A stretch of 23,569 nucleotides of DNA from JANNNF01 sp040385825 (GCA_040385825.1 JAZKGQ010000041.1:1-23569); one strand, 5' to 3'; shown: positions 1 through 7,392, numbered from the stretch's first letter. The notes: generated by a model not told the origin, from the sequence alone. Translations and numbers: made by a program.

Positions 1-1322
1 TGGTCGGTCAGCATCGGCTCGATCACCACTTTCGAGCGGTCGCCGAAGGGCTGCATGATTTTTTTGGACTCAACGAACGGCTCGCGGGTCAGGTGTTCGC
101 TGCCGGTTTCGGGGTCGATTTCGGACATGAGGGTGGAAACGCAAAGGCCAAGCGCGTTGATGTCGGCGATGACCTGTTTGCGGGCCTCGAACCTATCAAG
201 GCCACGGTATTTTTCGGGCACGAGGTTCAGGGCATCGACTTCGTTCTCATCGGTGGGCGAACCCGCGGCGATCTCTCGCGCGCGCTGCACCGCGTCGGCA
301 TAGGGCGCACCATCGTCGCGCATCTGGGCGCGGGTGTCCATCAGGCGGTACATCGGCAGGGTGTTGCGCTTGGCGACGAGGTAGTCGTTGAAATCATGCG
401 CGCCGGTGATCTTCACCGCGCCTGACCCGAAGGTCGGGTCGGGGTATTCATCGGCGATGATCGGGATCAGGCGATCACACAGCGGCAGGTGGACCATCTT
501 GCCGATGATCGACGCATAGCGCGCGTCGGACGGATGCACGGCCACTGCGCCATCGCCGAGCATGGTTTCGGGCCGGGTGGTGGCGATGGAGATGTAATCG
601 CGGGTTTCGCGGAAGGTCACAGCACCTTCTTCGTCTTTCTCGACATATTCATAGGTTTCGCCTCCGGCGAGGCGGTATTTGAAGTGCCACATATGGCCTG
701 CGACCTCGATATTCTCGACCTCTAGGTCGGAAATCGCGGTTTCAAAATGGGGATCCCAGTTCACCAGACGTTTGCCGCGATAGATCAGGCCCTTGTTGTA
801 CATATCGACAAAGACCTTGATCACGGCGTCGTGGAAATTGCCGTCCTCACCGTCGGGCGCAACCGGCGCGCCGGACATGGTGAATGCCTCACGGTCCCAA
901 TCACAGCTTGCCCCAAGGCGCTGCAACTGACCGATGATGGTGCCACGCGATTTGACCTTTTGCTGCCAGACGCGGGAGAGGAACTTCTCGCGCCCCATGT
1001 CGCGGCGGGTGGGTTCCTGATGCTCGGCCATATCGCGTTCGGTGACCATTTGCGTGGCGATGCCCGCATGGTCGGTGCCTGCCTGCCACAGGGTGTCAAA
1101 TCCGCGCATCCGGTGCCAGCGGATCAGAATATCCTGCAGCGTGTTGTTGAAGGCATGGCCCATGTGCAGGCTGCCGGTCACGTTGGGCGGCGGGATCATG
1201 ATGGAAAACGCAGGCGCGCCGGGACGGGCGTTGGCCCCGGCGGCAAAGGCCTTTTCGGCGATCCATTGCGCGGAAATCCGGGCCTCGGCCTCGGCTGCGT
1301 TGAAGGTCTTTTCCATCGGCAT
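1..1322 (-). CDS. valS: Valine--tRNA ligase, N-terminal 440 residues (gene runs off the left edge)
   Basis: Class I aminoacyl-tRNA synthetase that charges tRNA-Val in the cytoplasm. Reading down from 1322, the protein begins MPMEKTFNAAEAEARISAQW. It carries the nucleotide-binding signature PPPNVTGSLHMGHAF at about residues 44-58 (HIGH motif form HMGH, 53-56). The start of the editing domain is recognised by ATTRPETMLGDGAVAVHP. About 440 codons are visible, roughly half of a usual ValS; the KMSKS loop and anticodon-binding domain lie beyond the window. Two in-frame ATGs occur, at 1322 and 1316. The Shine-Dalgarno AGGGG (complement of 1330-1334) is 7 nt from 1322, so 1322 is preferred. This SD lies inside a stable hairpin (1328-1350). 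The 1392-1937 gene lies 69 bases upstream on the same strand. Confidence 0.97.
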   Translation of the reverse strand, partial: MPMEKTFNAAEAEARISAQWIAEKAFAAGANARPGAPAFSIMIPPPNVTGSLHMGHAFNNTLQDILIRWHRMRGFDTLWQAGTDHAGIATQMVTERDMAEHQEPTRRDMGREKFLSRVWQQKVKSRGTIIGQLQRLGASCDWDREAFTMSGAPVAPDGEDGNFHDAVIKVFVDMYNKGLIYRGKRLVNWDPHFETAISDLEVENIEVAGHMWHFKYRLAGGETYEYVEKDEEGAVTFRETRDYISIATTRPETMLGDGAVAVHPSDARYASIIGKMVHLPLCDRLIPIIADEYPDPTFGSGAVKITGAHDFNDYLVAKRNTLPMYRLMDTRAQMRDDGAPYADAVQRAREIAAGSPTDENEVDALNLVPEKYRGLDRFEARKQVIADINALGLCVSTLMSEIDPETGSEHLTREPFVESKKIMQPFGDRSKVVIEPMLTD

Positions 1323-1327
1323 CTGGC

Positions 1328-1350
1328 CACCCCTGTCTGAACAGGGGGTG
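1328..1350 (-). promoter_or_regulatory. Hairpin sequestering the valS ribosome-binding site
   Basis: On the transcript, CACCCCCTGT and ACAGGGGTG form a stem of nine pairs with one bulged base and a four-base loop (1337-1340). The 3' arm contains the AGGGG Shine-Dalgarno of valS, ending 7 nt before the ATG at 1322. No U-run follows, so it does not look like a simple terminator of the upstream gene. A role in limiting valS translation is inferred. Confidence 0.45.
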
Positions 1351-1391
1351 TCTACCGTGCCACGCGCCCAAGGAAAAGCGGTTTGCGGCGG

Positions 1392-1937
1392 TCAGAGAAC
1401 CTTGCTGACGCCAAAGATGGTGCCATCCGACCCGCCCATGCCCGTCACATGCACATCCACCTTGGTCAGCGCGACCGACCGGGGATTGCTGAGGTCCAGA
1501 AAGATGTAGCTGGCCGAATAGCGCGTCTGATCGGGCATCGAGATTTTCCATTCGTTCAGCACATGGACCCCGCCACCCTTGGTGAAGGCGGCCCAGGCCA
1601 CGCCGGAGGCGCTGGTGTTGGATTCCTTGGCGATATGGGCCATGCCCAACCGCCCGTCCTTGGTGAACAAGGCGATGTGGCAGCCGCTGAACGGGCCGGT
1701 GCCCATCCATGTGCTGCCTGCGGTGGCATAGCCATAAAGCGCGCGGGACGGCACATACGGCACCCAGACGCCCGACCCGCCCTCGGATACCGCGACCCCG
1801 GCCCCGATGGTCACATCGGCGGCACGGGATTGTTCCTGACAATCGGCGGACCCATTGGCCAGAACCGGGGTGCCGATGCCGCAGGTGAAGGTTTTGCCGG
1901 TGATGGCGGTAAAATTGGCAAGATTGGGAACGACCAT
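1392..1937 (-). CDS. Uncharacterised 181-residue protein with a possible CNF1/BLF1/CheD-like deamidase active site
   Basis: I do not recognise a named family with certainty. The protein starts MVVPNLANFTAITGKTF, with AAGGA placed 7 nt before the ATG at 1937. It has no signal peptide or membrane segment and appears rich in beta strands. Residues 80-86 read TGPFSGC and are followed by MAHI, giving T80, C86 and H101. In the CNF1/BLF1/CheD glutamine-deamidase superfamily the nucleophilic Cys lies in an S-G-C motif, with the catalytic His about 12-17 residues later. In BLF1 a Thr lies six residues before the Cys. The spacing here matches that pattern, but the similarity is judged by eye and is not proven. 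The length (181) is close to stand-alone deamidases of this fold (CheD about 160, BLF1 about 210). The gene lies between lrp and valS on the same strand. Confidence 0.8.
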   Translation of the reverse strand: MVVPNLANFTAITGKTFTCGIGTPVLANGSADCQEQSRAADVTIGAGVAVSEGGSGVWVPYVPSRALYGYATAGSTWMGTGPFSGCHIALFTKDGRLGMAHIAKESNTSASGVAWAAFTKGGGVHVLNEWKISMPDQTRYSASYIFLDLSNPRSVALTKVDVHVTGMGGSDGTIFGVSKVL

Positions 1938-1967
1938 GATTTGTCCTTGGTGCAAATGGTGGGGGCG

Positions 1968-2017
1968 GAAAAACGCGGGACCGACAAGAAAAACGCAAAA
2001 AGCCTGACGTGACGTTA
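1968..2017 (-). promoter_or_regulatory. Upstream region of the 1392-1937 gene: 20-bp-spaced direct repeats and a near-palindrome
   Basis: The plus strand shows GAAAAACGC at 1968-1976 and again at 1988-1996, exactly 20 bp apart (about two helical turns). A near-palindrome TGACGTGACGTTA lies at 2005-2017. No convincing -35/-10 pair is seen. The arrangement would suit binding of a dimeric regulator; this is inference only. Confidence 0.3.
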
Positions 2018-2023
2018 GATCAG

Positions 2024-2045
2024 AAAAACCGGTCTGGATAGCCGG
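2024..2045 (-). terminator. Weak intrinsic terminator after the Lrp-type regulator gene
   Basis: On the minus strand, CCGG, a nine-base loop and CCGG are followed directly by five T residues, 9 bases beyond the stop of the regulator gene. The stem is only four pairs, so termination may be partial and read-through into the 1392-1937 gene is possible. Confidence 0.4.
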
Positions 2046-2053
2046 ATCACAGG

Positions 2054-2485
2054 TCAGACCGCGCGGTCGATCTTGGTCGACAGATGGATCAGGCTTTCCG
2101 ACGCCTTGACCCCCGCCATCGCCCCGATCTGGTCCAGCACCTGATCCAGTACTTGGGTGTTCGGCGAGGCGATTTGCAGCAGCAGATCGAACCGGCCCGA
2201 GGTGGTGAACACGCGTTCCACCTCGGCAATAGACTTCAGCCGGGTCAGCAGGGCGGCCTGCGTGCGGGGTTCGATCGTCAGCAGAACAGAGGCCCGCAGA
2301 CGCCCCTCGCGCGCGCCTTCGCCCAGTTTCAGGGTGTAGCCTGCGATGACGCCAGACACCTCCAGCCGTTCCAGCCGGGCCTGGATGGTGGACCGTGCTA
2401 CCTTTAGCCGGCGTGCCAGCGTTGCCACCGACATGCGGGCATCGGCCCCCAGAAGGCCCAGAATGCTGCGATCCAGCTCGTCCAT
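2054..2485 (-). CDS. Lrp/AsnC-family transcriptional regulator
   Basis: DNA-binding regulator of the feast/famine family, which typically senses an amino acid and acts on a neighbouring gene. The start at 2485 gives the usual opening MDELDRSILGLLGADARMSV and a family-typical length of 143 residues. AAGG lies about 7-8 nt upstream of that ATG, whereas the in-frame ATG at 2542 would add an unusual 19-residue tail. Residues 1-62 form the winged helix-turn-helix (recognition helix around VARSTIQARLERLE, 28-41). Residues 66-143 are the RAM ligand-binding domain, with the TTSGRFDLLLQI strand. It is transcribed divergently from the fold-III decarboxylase at 2709, so control of that gene by ornithine, lysine or arginine is a reasonable inference. 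Confidence 0.93.
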   Translation of the reverse strand: MDELDRSILGLLGADARMSVATLARRLKVARSTIQARLERLEVSGVIAGYTLKLGEGAREGRLRASVLLTIEPRTQAALLTRLKSIAEVERVFTTSGRFDLLLQIASPNTQVLDQVLDQIGAMAGVKASESLIHLSTKIDRAV

Positions 2486-2513
2486 GGCAACACCTTGCAA
2501 TGTGATTGATCTT

Positions 2514-2530
2514 TTCGTCATTATAACGAA
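2514..2530. promoter_or_regulatory. Lrp-gene promoter -10 inside an AT-rich dyad (candidate operator)
   Basis: The minus strand has a perfect -10, TATAAT (complement of 2520-2525), placing transcription start near 2512, about 27 bases before the regulator ATG. The -35 is weak. The -10 lies inside the inverted repeat TTCGT-CATTATA-ACGAA (2514-2530), the size and AT-rich centre expected of Lrp/AsnC sites. A second, weaker dyad CTGCATTTATACAG follows at about 2535-2548. Autoregulation is inferred. Confidence 0.5.
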
Positions 2531-2639
2531 GTTTGACTGCATTTATACAGTTTTGTTCGGTGAAAATGTGCCCCATATGCAGCATCCTAAGTTGCAGGAA
2601 AAGGGCGGCTCATACGCACCTGGCCTGGTTGGAAAAACC

Positions 2640-2683
2640 ACGCAAGGTGCCATGCCGGATGCAACCGGCGGGGTCTTTTGCGT
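2640..2683 (+). promoter_or_regulatory. Two-tier stem-loop in the leader of the decarboxylase gene
   Basis: ACGCAA (2640-2645) pairs with TTGCGT (2678-2683). Inside it GCCGG (2654-2658) pairs with CCGGC (2665-2669) around the loop ATGCAA, with symmetric 8-nt internal segments. The structure ends 25 bases before the ATG at 2709. Whether it is regulatory is unknown. Confidence 0.3.
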
Positions 2684-2708
2684 CTTATTGGCCGAAAGGA
2701 TCACGCCG

Positions 2709-3854
2709 ATGGGACTGTCGAAAACGATTTGGACCAACCCGACCGAATTTTTGCGCGCACAGACGCCCGAAAATCCCGTTCTGTTTTTCTGCCCCTCTGC
2801 GGTGCAGGCTGCAGCGCGCCGTTTCATCGACGGCTTTCCCGGCATGGTGACCTATGCCGTCAAGTCGAACCCCGGTGAGGAGATGGTGGAAAACCTGTCT
2901 CAGGCCGGCGTGCGCGGCTATGACTGCGCCAGCCCCTTCGAGATCGACCTGATCCGCCGTCTGGCCCCCGATGCGGCCATCCACTACAACAACCCGGTGC
3001 GCGCGCGGCATGAGATTGCCCATGCGGTGAAGCGTGAGGTCAAGTCGTGGTCGGTGGATTCGCAGTCCGAACTGGCCAAGCTGATCGAGCTGGTGCCTGC
3101 CGAAGGGTCCGAAATCTCGGTCCGCTTCAAACTGCCCGTTGCAGGGGCGGCCTACAACTTTGGCGCCAAGTTCGGCGCGACTGCCGAACTGGCGGTGGAG
3201 CTGTTGAAAACCGTGGCGGCGGCGGGGTTCATCCCGTCGATCACCTTCCACCCCGGCACCCAATGCACCGACCCCGCCGCGTGGGAGGCTTATATCCGCG
3301 TGGCCGCCGAGATTGCGCGCGATGCAGGTGTGACCATTGCCCGGCTGAACGTTGGTGGCGGGTTCCCGAACCACCGCATGGAAAGCATCATGCCCGAGCT
3401 GGAAGCCACCTTCCAACTGATCGAGCGCGTGGTGGCCGAGGCCTTCGGCGCCGACCGTCCGCTGCTGATCTGCGAGCCGGGCCGGGCGCTGTGCGGCGAT
3501 GCCTTCACCCTGGCGGCCCGCGTCAAGGCGATCCGCGACGATCTGCATGTGTTCCTGAACGACGGCGTGTATGGCACGCTGACCGAACTGCCGCTGATCG
3601 GGGTGATCGACCGGATTCAGGTGATCTCGCCCGAAGGGCAGCGCCGCAGCGGGGCGAGCCTGCCGCGCATCGTGTTCGGGCCGACCTGCGATTCGGTAGA
3701 CCGTCTGCCGGGCGAGATTGCGCTGCCTGCCGATCTGGCGGAAGGCGACTATGTGATCTGGCAGGGGATGGGGGCCTATTCGACCGTCACCAACACCCGG
3801 TTCAACGGCTTTGGCGACCTGATCATGGCGACCGTGCTGAACCAGCGCGTCTGA
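2709..3854 (+). CDS. Fold-III PLP-dependent decarboxylase, ornithine/lysine type
   Basis: Member of the alanine-racemase-fold group of eukaryotic-type ornithine decarboxylases, which convert ornithine (or lysine) to putrescine (or cadaverine) plus CO2. Visible hallmarks are YAVKSNP with the PLP lysine K52, HPGTQC at 181-186, a GGGFP phosphate loop near 216, CEPGR with E256, the catalytic cysteine motif FGPTCDSVD (C327-D328), and a late GAYS. The length of 381 matches bacterial fold-III ODCs. AAAGGA lies 9 nt before the ATG at 2709; longer in-frame extensions run back through the regulator promoter and are rejected. It is divergent from an Lrp/AsnC gene and followed by a strong terminator, so it is probably a single-gene transcript. 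aguB, another putrescine-forming enzyme, lies about 3.5 kb downstream. Substrate choice (ornithine, lysine or both) cannot be decided from the sequence. Confidence 0.93.
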   Translation: MGLSKTIWTNPTEFLRAQTPENPVLFFCPSAVQAAARRFIDGFPGMVTYAVKSNPGEEMVENLSQAGVRGYDCASPFEIDLIRRLAPDAAIHYNNPVRARHEIAHAVKREVKSWSVDSQSELAKLIELVPAEGSEISVRFKLPVAGAAYNFGAKFGATAELAVELLKTVAAAGFIPSITFHPGTQCTDPAAWEAYIRVAAEIARDAGVTIARLNVGGGFPNHRMESIMPELEATFQLIERVVAEAFGADRPLLICEPGRALCGDAFTLAARVKAIRDDLHVFLNDGVYGTLTELPLIGVIDRIQVISPEGQRRSGASLPRIVFGPTCDSVDRLPGEIALPADLAEGDYVIWQGMGAYSTVTNTRFNGFGDLIMATVLNQRV

Positions 3855-3890
3855 GCCAGTCTTTCAGTAGTAAATCACACTTCCAAATCA

Positions 3891-3930
3891 CGCCCCCGGC
3901 TGGACAATCCCGGCCGGGGGCGTAACTTTT
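3891..3930 (+). terminator. Rho-independent terminator after the decarboxylase gene
   Basis: CGCCCCCGGC (3891-3900) and GCCGGGGGCG (3913-3922) form a perfect ten-pair GC stem with a 12-nt loop, followed by TAACTTTT. It separates the decarboxylase from the molybdenum hydroxylase gene that starts at 3957. Confidence 0.88.
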
Positions 3931-3956
3931 GGCCGGACACGCATCAGGGGCCAGCC

Positions 3957-6248
3957 ATGACCAGTCAGATGAAATTCGGCCAGGCCCAACCCTTGCGGCG
4001 GCGCGAGGATATGCGGTTTCTGACCGGCACCGGCCGCTATGTCGACGATCTCGTGCCGGCGGGCGCGCTGCATGCGTATTTCCTGCGCGCGAACATGGCG
4101 CATGCCCGGATCACCACGTTGGACCTTGAGCCTGCCCGCGCGATGCCCGGCGTGCATCTGGTGCTGGATGCCGCTGCGCTGGAGGCGGCTGGCGTGATCC
4201 TTGGCATGGCAGGCGAACAGGTGGCCAACCGCGACGGCAGCGCGGGCGCCGGGCCGGAACGCCCGGTGCTGGCGCGCGGCGTGGTGCGCTTTGTCGGCGA
4301 GGCGGTGGCGGTGATCGTGGCCGACAGCATCGAGGCCGCGAAGGACGCCGCCGAGGCCATTGGGCTGGATACCGAGGATCTGCCGGTGGCTTTGGCATTG
4401 GCGGAGGGGGAGACGATCCACCCCGAGGCACCGGGCAACCTCGCCTTCGACTATGGCATCGGGGATCAGGCGGCGGTGGCGCAGGCTTTGGCCGCATCCG
4501 CGCACCGCGTGCGGCTGGATGTGACCCATAACCGGGTGATCGTGAATGCGATGGAACCCCGCGCCGCCTTTGCCGAATGGGATGGTGCGCGGCTGCATCT
4601 GTGCGTGAACGGGCAGGGAGTCTGGACGCAGAAGAACGAACTCGCCCGCATGCTGGGCCTGCGGCGCGAGGATGTGCGGGTGACGAACCCCGATGTTGGC
4701 GGCGGCTTTGGCATGAAGGCGATGACCTATCCTGAATATGTGGTGATCGCCGCCGCCGCCCGGATGCTGGGCCGCCCGGTGCGGTGGGTGGCGGACCGCA
4801 CGGAATCCATGCTGACCGACAATGCGGGCCGCGATCTGGTGGCCCATGCCGAGATCGGCTTTGACGCCAGCCACAAGATCACGGCCTACAGCGTTAACCT
4901 TGTGTCCAACCTTGGGGCGTACAACTCGCAATTCGGGCAGGCGATTCAGTCGGAGTTGTTCTCGAAAGTGCTGACAGGGGTTTACGATATTCCGAAGGCC
5001 TGTCTGGGGGCGGTTGGGGTTTACACCAACACCACGCCTGTTGACGCCTATCGCGGCGCCGGGCGGCCCGAGGCGATTTTGACGATCGAACGGGTCATGG
5101 ACCATGCGGCGCGCGTTTTGGGGGCCGATCCGTTCGATCTGCGCGCCCGCAATTTCATCCGGGATTTTCCGTATCTGACCGCCACGGGAGAAACCATCGA
5201 CTGCGGCGATTTCGACCGGGTGATGGCGCGCGCCAGGGCCGAGGCTGACCTGCCCGGCTGGCCCGCCCGCAAGGCCGCGTCCGAGGCGCGGGGCATGCTG
5301 CGCGGCAGGGGGCTGGCGGTCTACATCGAATCCATCCTTGGCGATGCACGGGAAACCGCGCGGGTGGTGCTGGACGCGGATGGTGGGGCGACACTCTATG
5401 TCGGCACCCAAAGCAACGGGCAGGGGCACGAATCCGTCTATGCCCGCATGGTGGCGGCGGCGACCGGGATTGACGCGGGGCTGGTGCGGATCGTCGAGGG
5501 CGACAGCGACCGCATCCCGCGCGGGGGCGGCACCGGCGGGTCGCGGTCGGTGACGGTGCAGGGCACCGCCACGCGCGCGACCCTGATCGCCATGGTGGAT
5601 GCCATGGGCGATTTTCTAGAACAGGAATGGGGGGTTGCGGGCGTTTCTTTCAGTGACCACAGCTTTGGTGCCCCCGGCAGCAACCTGCGTCTGACCCTTG
5701 CCGAAGCGGCGGCGCTGGCGCGGGAAAAGGGCAGGGCCGACCTGCTGGACCGCAGCGAAAAGATCACCCTTGATGGCCGGTCCTTCCCCAATGGCGTGCA
5801 TATCTGCGAGGTGGAGATCGACCCCGAAACGGGTGCGCTGGTGCTGGACCGCTATACCGTGGCCGATGATTTCGGCGTGCTGATCGCGCCCAATCTGGTT
5901 GAGGGCCAAGTGCATGGCGGCATCGCCCAAGGTTTTGGTCAGGCGGTGACGGAAGCCGCGCATTACGACGACACCGGGCAGTTGCTGACCGCGAGCTTCA
6001 TGGATTACGGCATGCCGCGCGCGGGCGATCTGCCGATGATCCGTTTCGTCACCGAAGCCGTGCCGACCACGACCAACCCGCTTGGCATGAAGGGTTGTGG
6101 CGAGGCGGGCACCGTGGGGGCCTTGGGCGCGATTTCCAACGCGGTGCGCGACGCGCTGGCCCCGGTGGGGGTGGCCCATATCGACATGCCCTTTACCCCG
6201 ATCCGCCTCTGGACCTGGTTGCAGGAGGCCCGAAACGACGCTTCTTGA
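3957..6248 (+). CDS. Xanthine dehydrogenase/CO dehydrogenase-family molybdenum subunit, form II CoxL-like
   Basis: Large, Moco-binding subunit of the molybdenum hydroxylase family (763 residues, usual CoxL length). Its N-terminal hammerhead domain opens LRRREDMRFLTGTGRYVDD. The Moco-binding domain has GGGFGMK (248-254), AYRGAGR (364-370), QGHES (from 489), GGTGGSRS (about 523-530) and KGCGEAG with the catalytic glutamate E716. The active-site loop AYRGAGR marks form II enzymes. True CO dehydrogenases (form I) have AYXCSFR, so CO oxidation is unlikely; the real substrate is unknown. AGGGG precedes the ATG by about 7 nt. Family members normally need a FAD subunit and a 2Fe-2S subunit, and neither lies next to this gene. 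The DUF2235 gene follows with no gap. Moco synthesis genes moaC and moeA lie in the same window but far away. Confidence 0.93.
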   Translation: MTSQMKFGQAQPLRRREDMRFLTGTGRYVDDLVPAGALHAYFLRANMAHARITTLDLEPARAMPGVHLVLDAAALEAAGVILGMAGEQVANRDGSAGAGPERPVLARGVVRFVGEAVAVIVADSIEAAKDAAEAIGLDTEDLPVALALAEGETIHPEAPGNLAFDYGIGDQAAVAQALAASAHRVRLDVTHNRVIVNAMEPRAAFAEWDGARLHLCVNGQGVWTQKNELARMLGLRREDVRVTNPDVGGGFGMKAMTYPEYVVIAAAARMLGRPVRWVADRTESMLTDNAGRDLVAHAEIGFDASHKITAYSVNLVSNLGAYNSQFGQAIQSELFSKVLTGVYDIPKACLGAVGVYTNTTPVDAYRGAGRPEAILTIERVMDHAARVLGADPFDLRARNFIRDFPYLTATGETIDCGDFDRVMARARAEADLPGWPARKAASEARGMLRGRGLAVYIESILGDARETARVVLDADGGATLYVGTQSNGQGHESVYARMVAAATGIDAGLVRIVEGDSDRIPRGGGTGGSRSVTVQGTATRATLIAMVDAMGDFLEQEWGVAGVSFSDHSFGAPGSNLRLTLAEAAALAREKGRADLLDRSEKITLDGRSFPNGVHICEVEIDPETGALVLDRYTVADDFGVLIAPNLVEGQVHGGIAQGFGQAVTEAAHYDDTGQLLTASFMDYGMPRAGDLPMIRFVTEAVPTTTNPLGMKGCGEAGTVGALGAISNAVRDALAPVGVAHIDMPFTPIRLWTWLQEARNDAS

Positions 6249-6285
6249 CCGCATAAGCCGCTGGTTTCGCAAACCTCTGCCCGAG

Positions 6286-7356
6286 GTGCAGACCGAACCT
6301 GCCGCCCCGCCCGAACCGGGGCGGGTGCGGGGGCGGGTGGATCATGTGATCATCCTGGATGGCACGATGTCGACCCTGACCGTGGGGATGGAAAGCAATG
6401 CGGGGCAGGTGTTCACCTTGCTGCGCGCGGAAGGGCCGGGGCTGCGCCGCACGGTGTATTATGAACCCGGCGCGCAATGGAGGGGCTGGCGCAAGGGGAT
6501 GGATCTGGCGCAGGGACGCGGCATCAACCACCAGATCCGCCGCGCCTATGGCCATCTGGCCAGTCATTACCGCACTGGCGACCGCATCTTTCTGTTCGGC
6601 TATTCGCGCGGGGCCTATGCGGTGCGGTCGCTGGCGGGGGTGATCGACCGGGTTGGCCTGTTGCGCCATGATCAGGCGACCGAACGCCATGTGACGCTGG
6701 CCTACCGTCACTATCAGACCAGCCCGAACAGTGCGGCGGCACAGGCCTTTGCCCGGCGGTTCTGCCACCCGGAGGCCCCCATCCAGATGGTCGGCGTCTG
6801 GGATACGGTCAAGGCCCTGGGGCTGCAACTGCCGCTGCTGTGGCGGCTGACTGAAAAACGCCACGCCTTTCACAACCACCATCTGGGCGCGTCGATCCGG
6901 CATGGCTTTCACGCGCTGGCGCTGGATGAAACCCGCGCAGTGTTCGACCCGGTGCTGTGGGACAGCCCGCCGGGCTGGTCGGGGCATATCGAGCAGATGT
7001 GGTTTCGCGGCGCGCATGGCGATGTGGGCGGCCAGATCGGCGGCATGGCCGAGGCCCGTCCGCTGGCGAATATTCCGCTGGTCTGGATGCTGGACCGGGC
7101 GGAGTCGGTGGGTCTTGCGCTGCCGGTGGGGTGGCGCGCGCGCTATCCCTGTGATGCGGCGGCGCCGATGGTGGGCACCTGGGCCGCCTGGGGCAAGTTT
7201 TTCCTGAACCGCCACCGCAGACAGGTGGGGAATGACGCGTCCGAACGGCTGCATCCCAGTGTCTCCGCCGACAGCACGCATCAATGGGCGCGCGATGCGA
7301 TTGCGCTGCATCCTGTGGCCCCCCCGGTTGCCGGGGGCTTCAAAGCCGGGCCGTAG
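6286..7356 (+). CDS. DUF2235-family alpha/beta hydrolase (Tle1-like phospholipase fold); start codon uncertain
   Basis: The family includes Tle1-type phospholipase effectors of type VI secretion and many uncharacterised bacterial hydrolases. Visible features are the N-terminal strand HVIILDGTMSTL, the nucleophile elbow GYSRGAY (Ser at 6604), GVWDTV (Asp at 6802) and the histidine motif FRGAHGDVGG (His at 7015), a complete Ser-Asp-His triad. No signal peptide is seen. The start is a problem. The coding frame clearly continues upstream as LLDRISRWFRKPLPE, and AGGAGG lies at 6223-6228, but no ATG, GTG or TTG follows it in frame. The first usable start after it is GTG 6286, which has no SD; GTG 6097 would overlap the preceding gene by about 150 bases. 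A non-AUG start near 6235-6241 (ACG ACG CTT) is possible. It is probably co-transcribed with the preceding gene. Confidence 0.85.
   Translation: MQTEPAAPPEPGRVRGRVDHVIILDGTMSTLTVGMESNAGQVFTLLRAEGPGLRRTVYYEPGAQWRGWRKGMDLAQGRGINHQIRRAYGHLASHYRTGDRIFLFGYSRGAYAVRSLAGVIDRVGLLRHDQATERHVTLAYRHYQTSPNSAAAQAFARRFCHPEAPIQMVGVWDTVKALGLQLPLLWRLTEKRHAFHNHHLGASIRHGFHALALDETRAVFDPVLWDSPPGWSGHIEQMWFRGAHGDVGGQIGGMAEARPLANIPLVWMLDRAESVGLALPVGWRARYPCDAAAPMVGTWAAWGKFFLNRHRRQVGNDASERLHPSVSADSTHQWARDAIALHPVAPPVAGGFKAGP
7321..7337 (+). other. GC hairpin at the 3' end of the DUF2235 gene
   Basis: CCCCCGG and CCGGGGG form a seven-pair stem with loop TTG inside the last codons of the hydrolase gene. No T-run follows (CTTCAAAG), so it is not a clear terminator. 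It may stabilise the upstream mRNA or cause partial polarity on aguB. Confidence 0.4.
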
Positions 7357-7392
7357 CGCCCTATCCTGTACCCGAACCCGCAGGAGAACCGC

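Noticed and set aside
1938..2585. Long N-terminal extension of the 1392-1937 gene
   Set aside because: It would read through the Lrp gene in another frame; the ATG at 1937 has a good SD.
3888..5429. 513-codon open frame on the minus strand opposite the CoxL-like gene
   Set aside because: It is the antisense shadow of a well-supported gene in very GC-rich DNA. It is Arg/His/Pro-rich and has no recognisable domain.
3957..6248. Annotation as true carbon monoxide dehydrogenase (CoxL)
   Set aside because: The loop reads AYRGAGR, not the AYXCSFR of form I, and CoxM/CoxS are missing from the neighbourhood.
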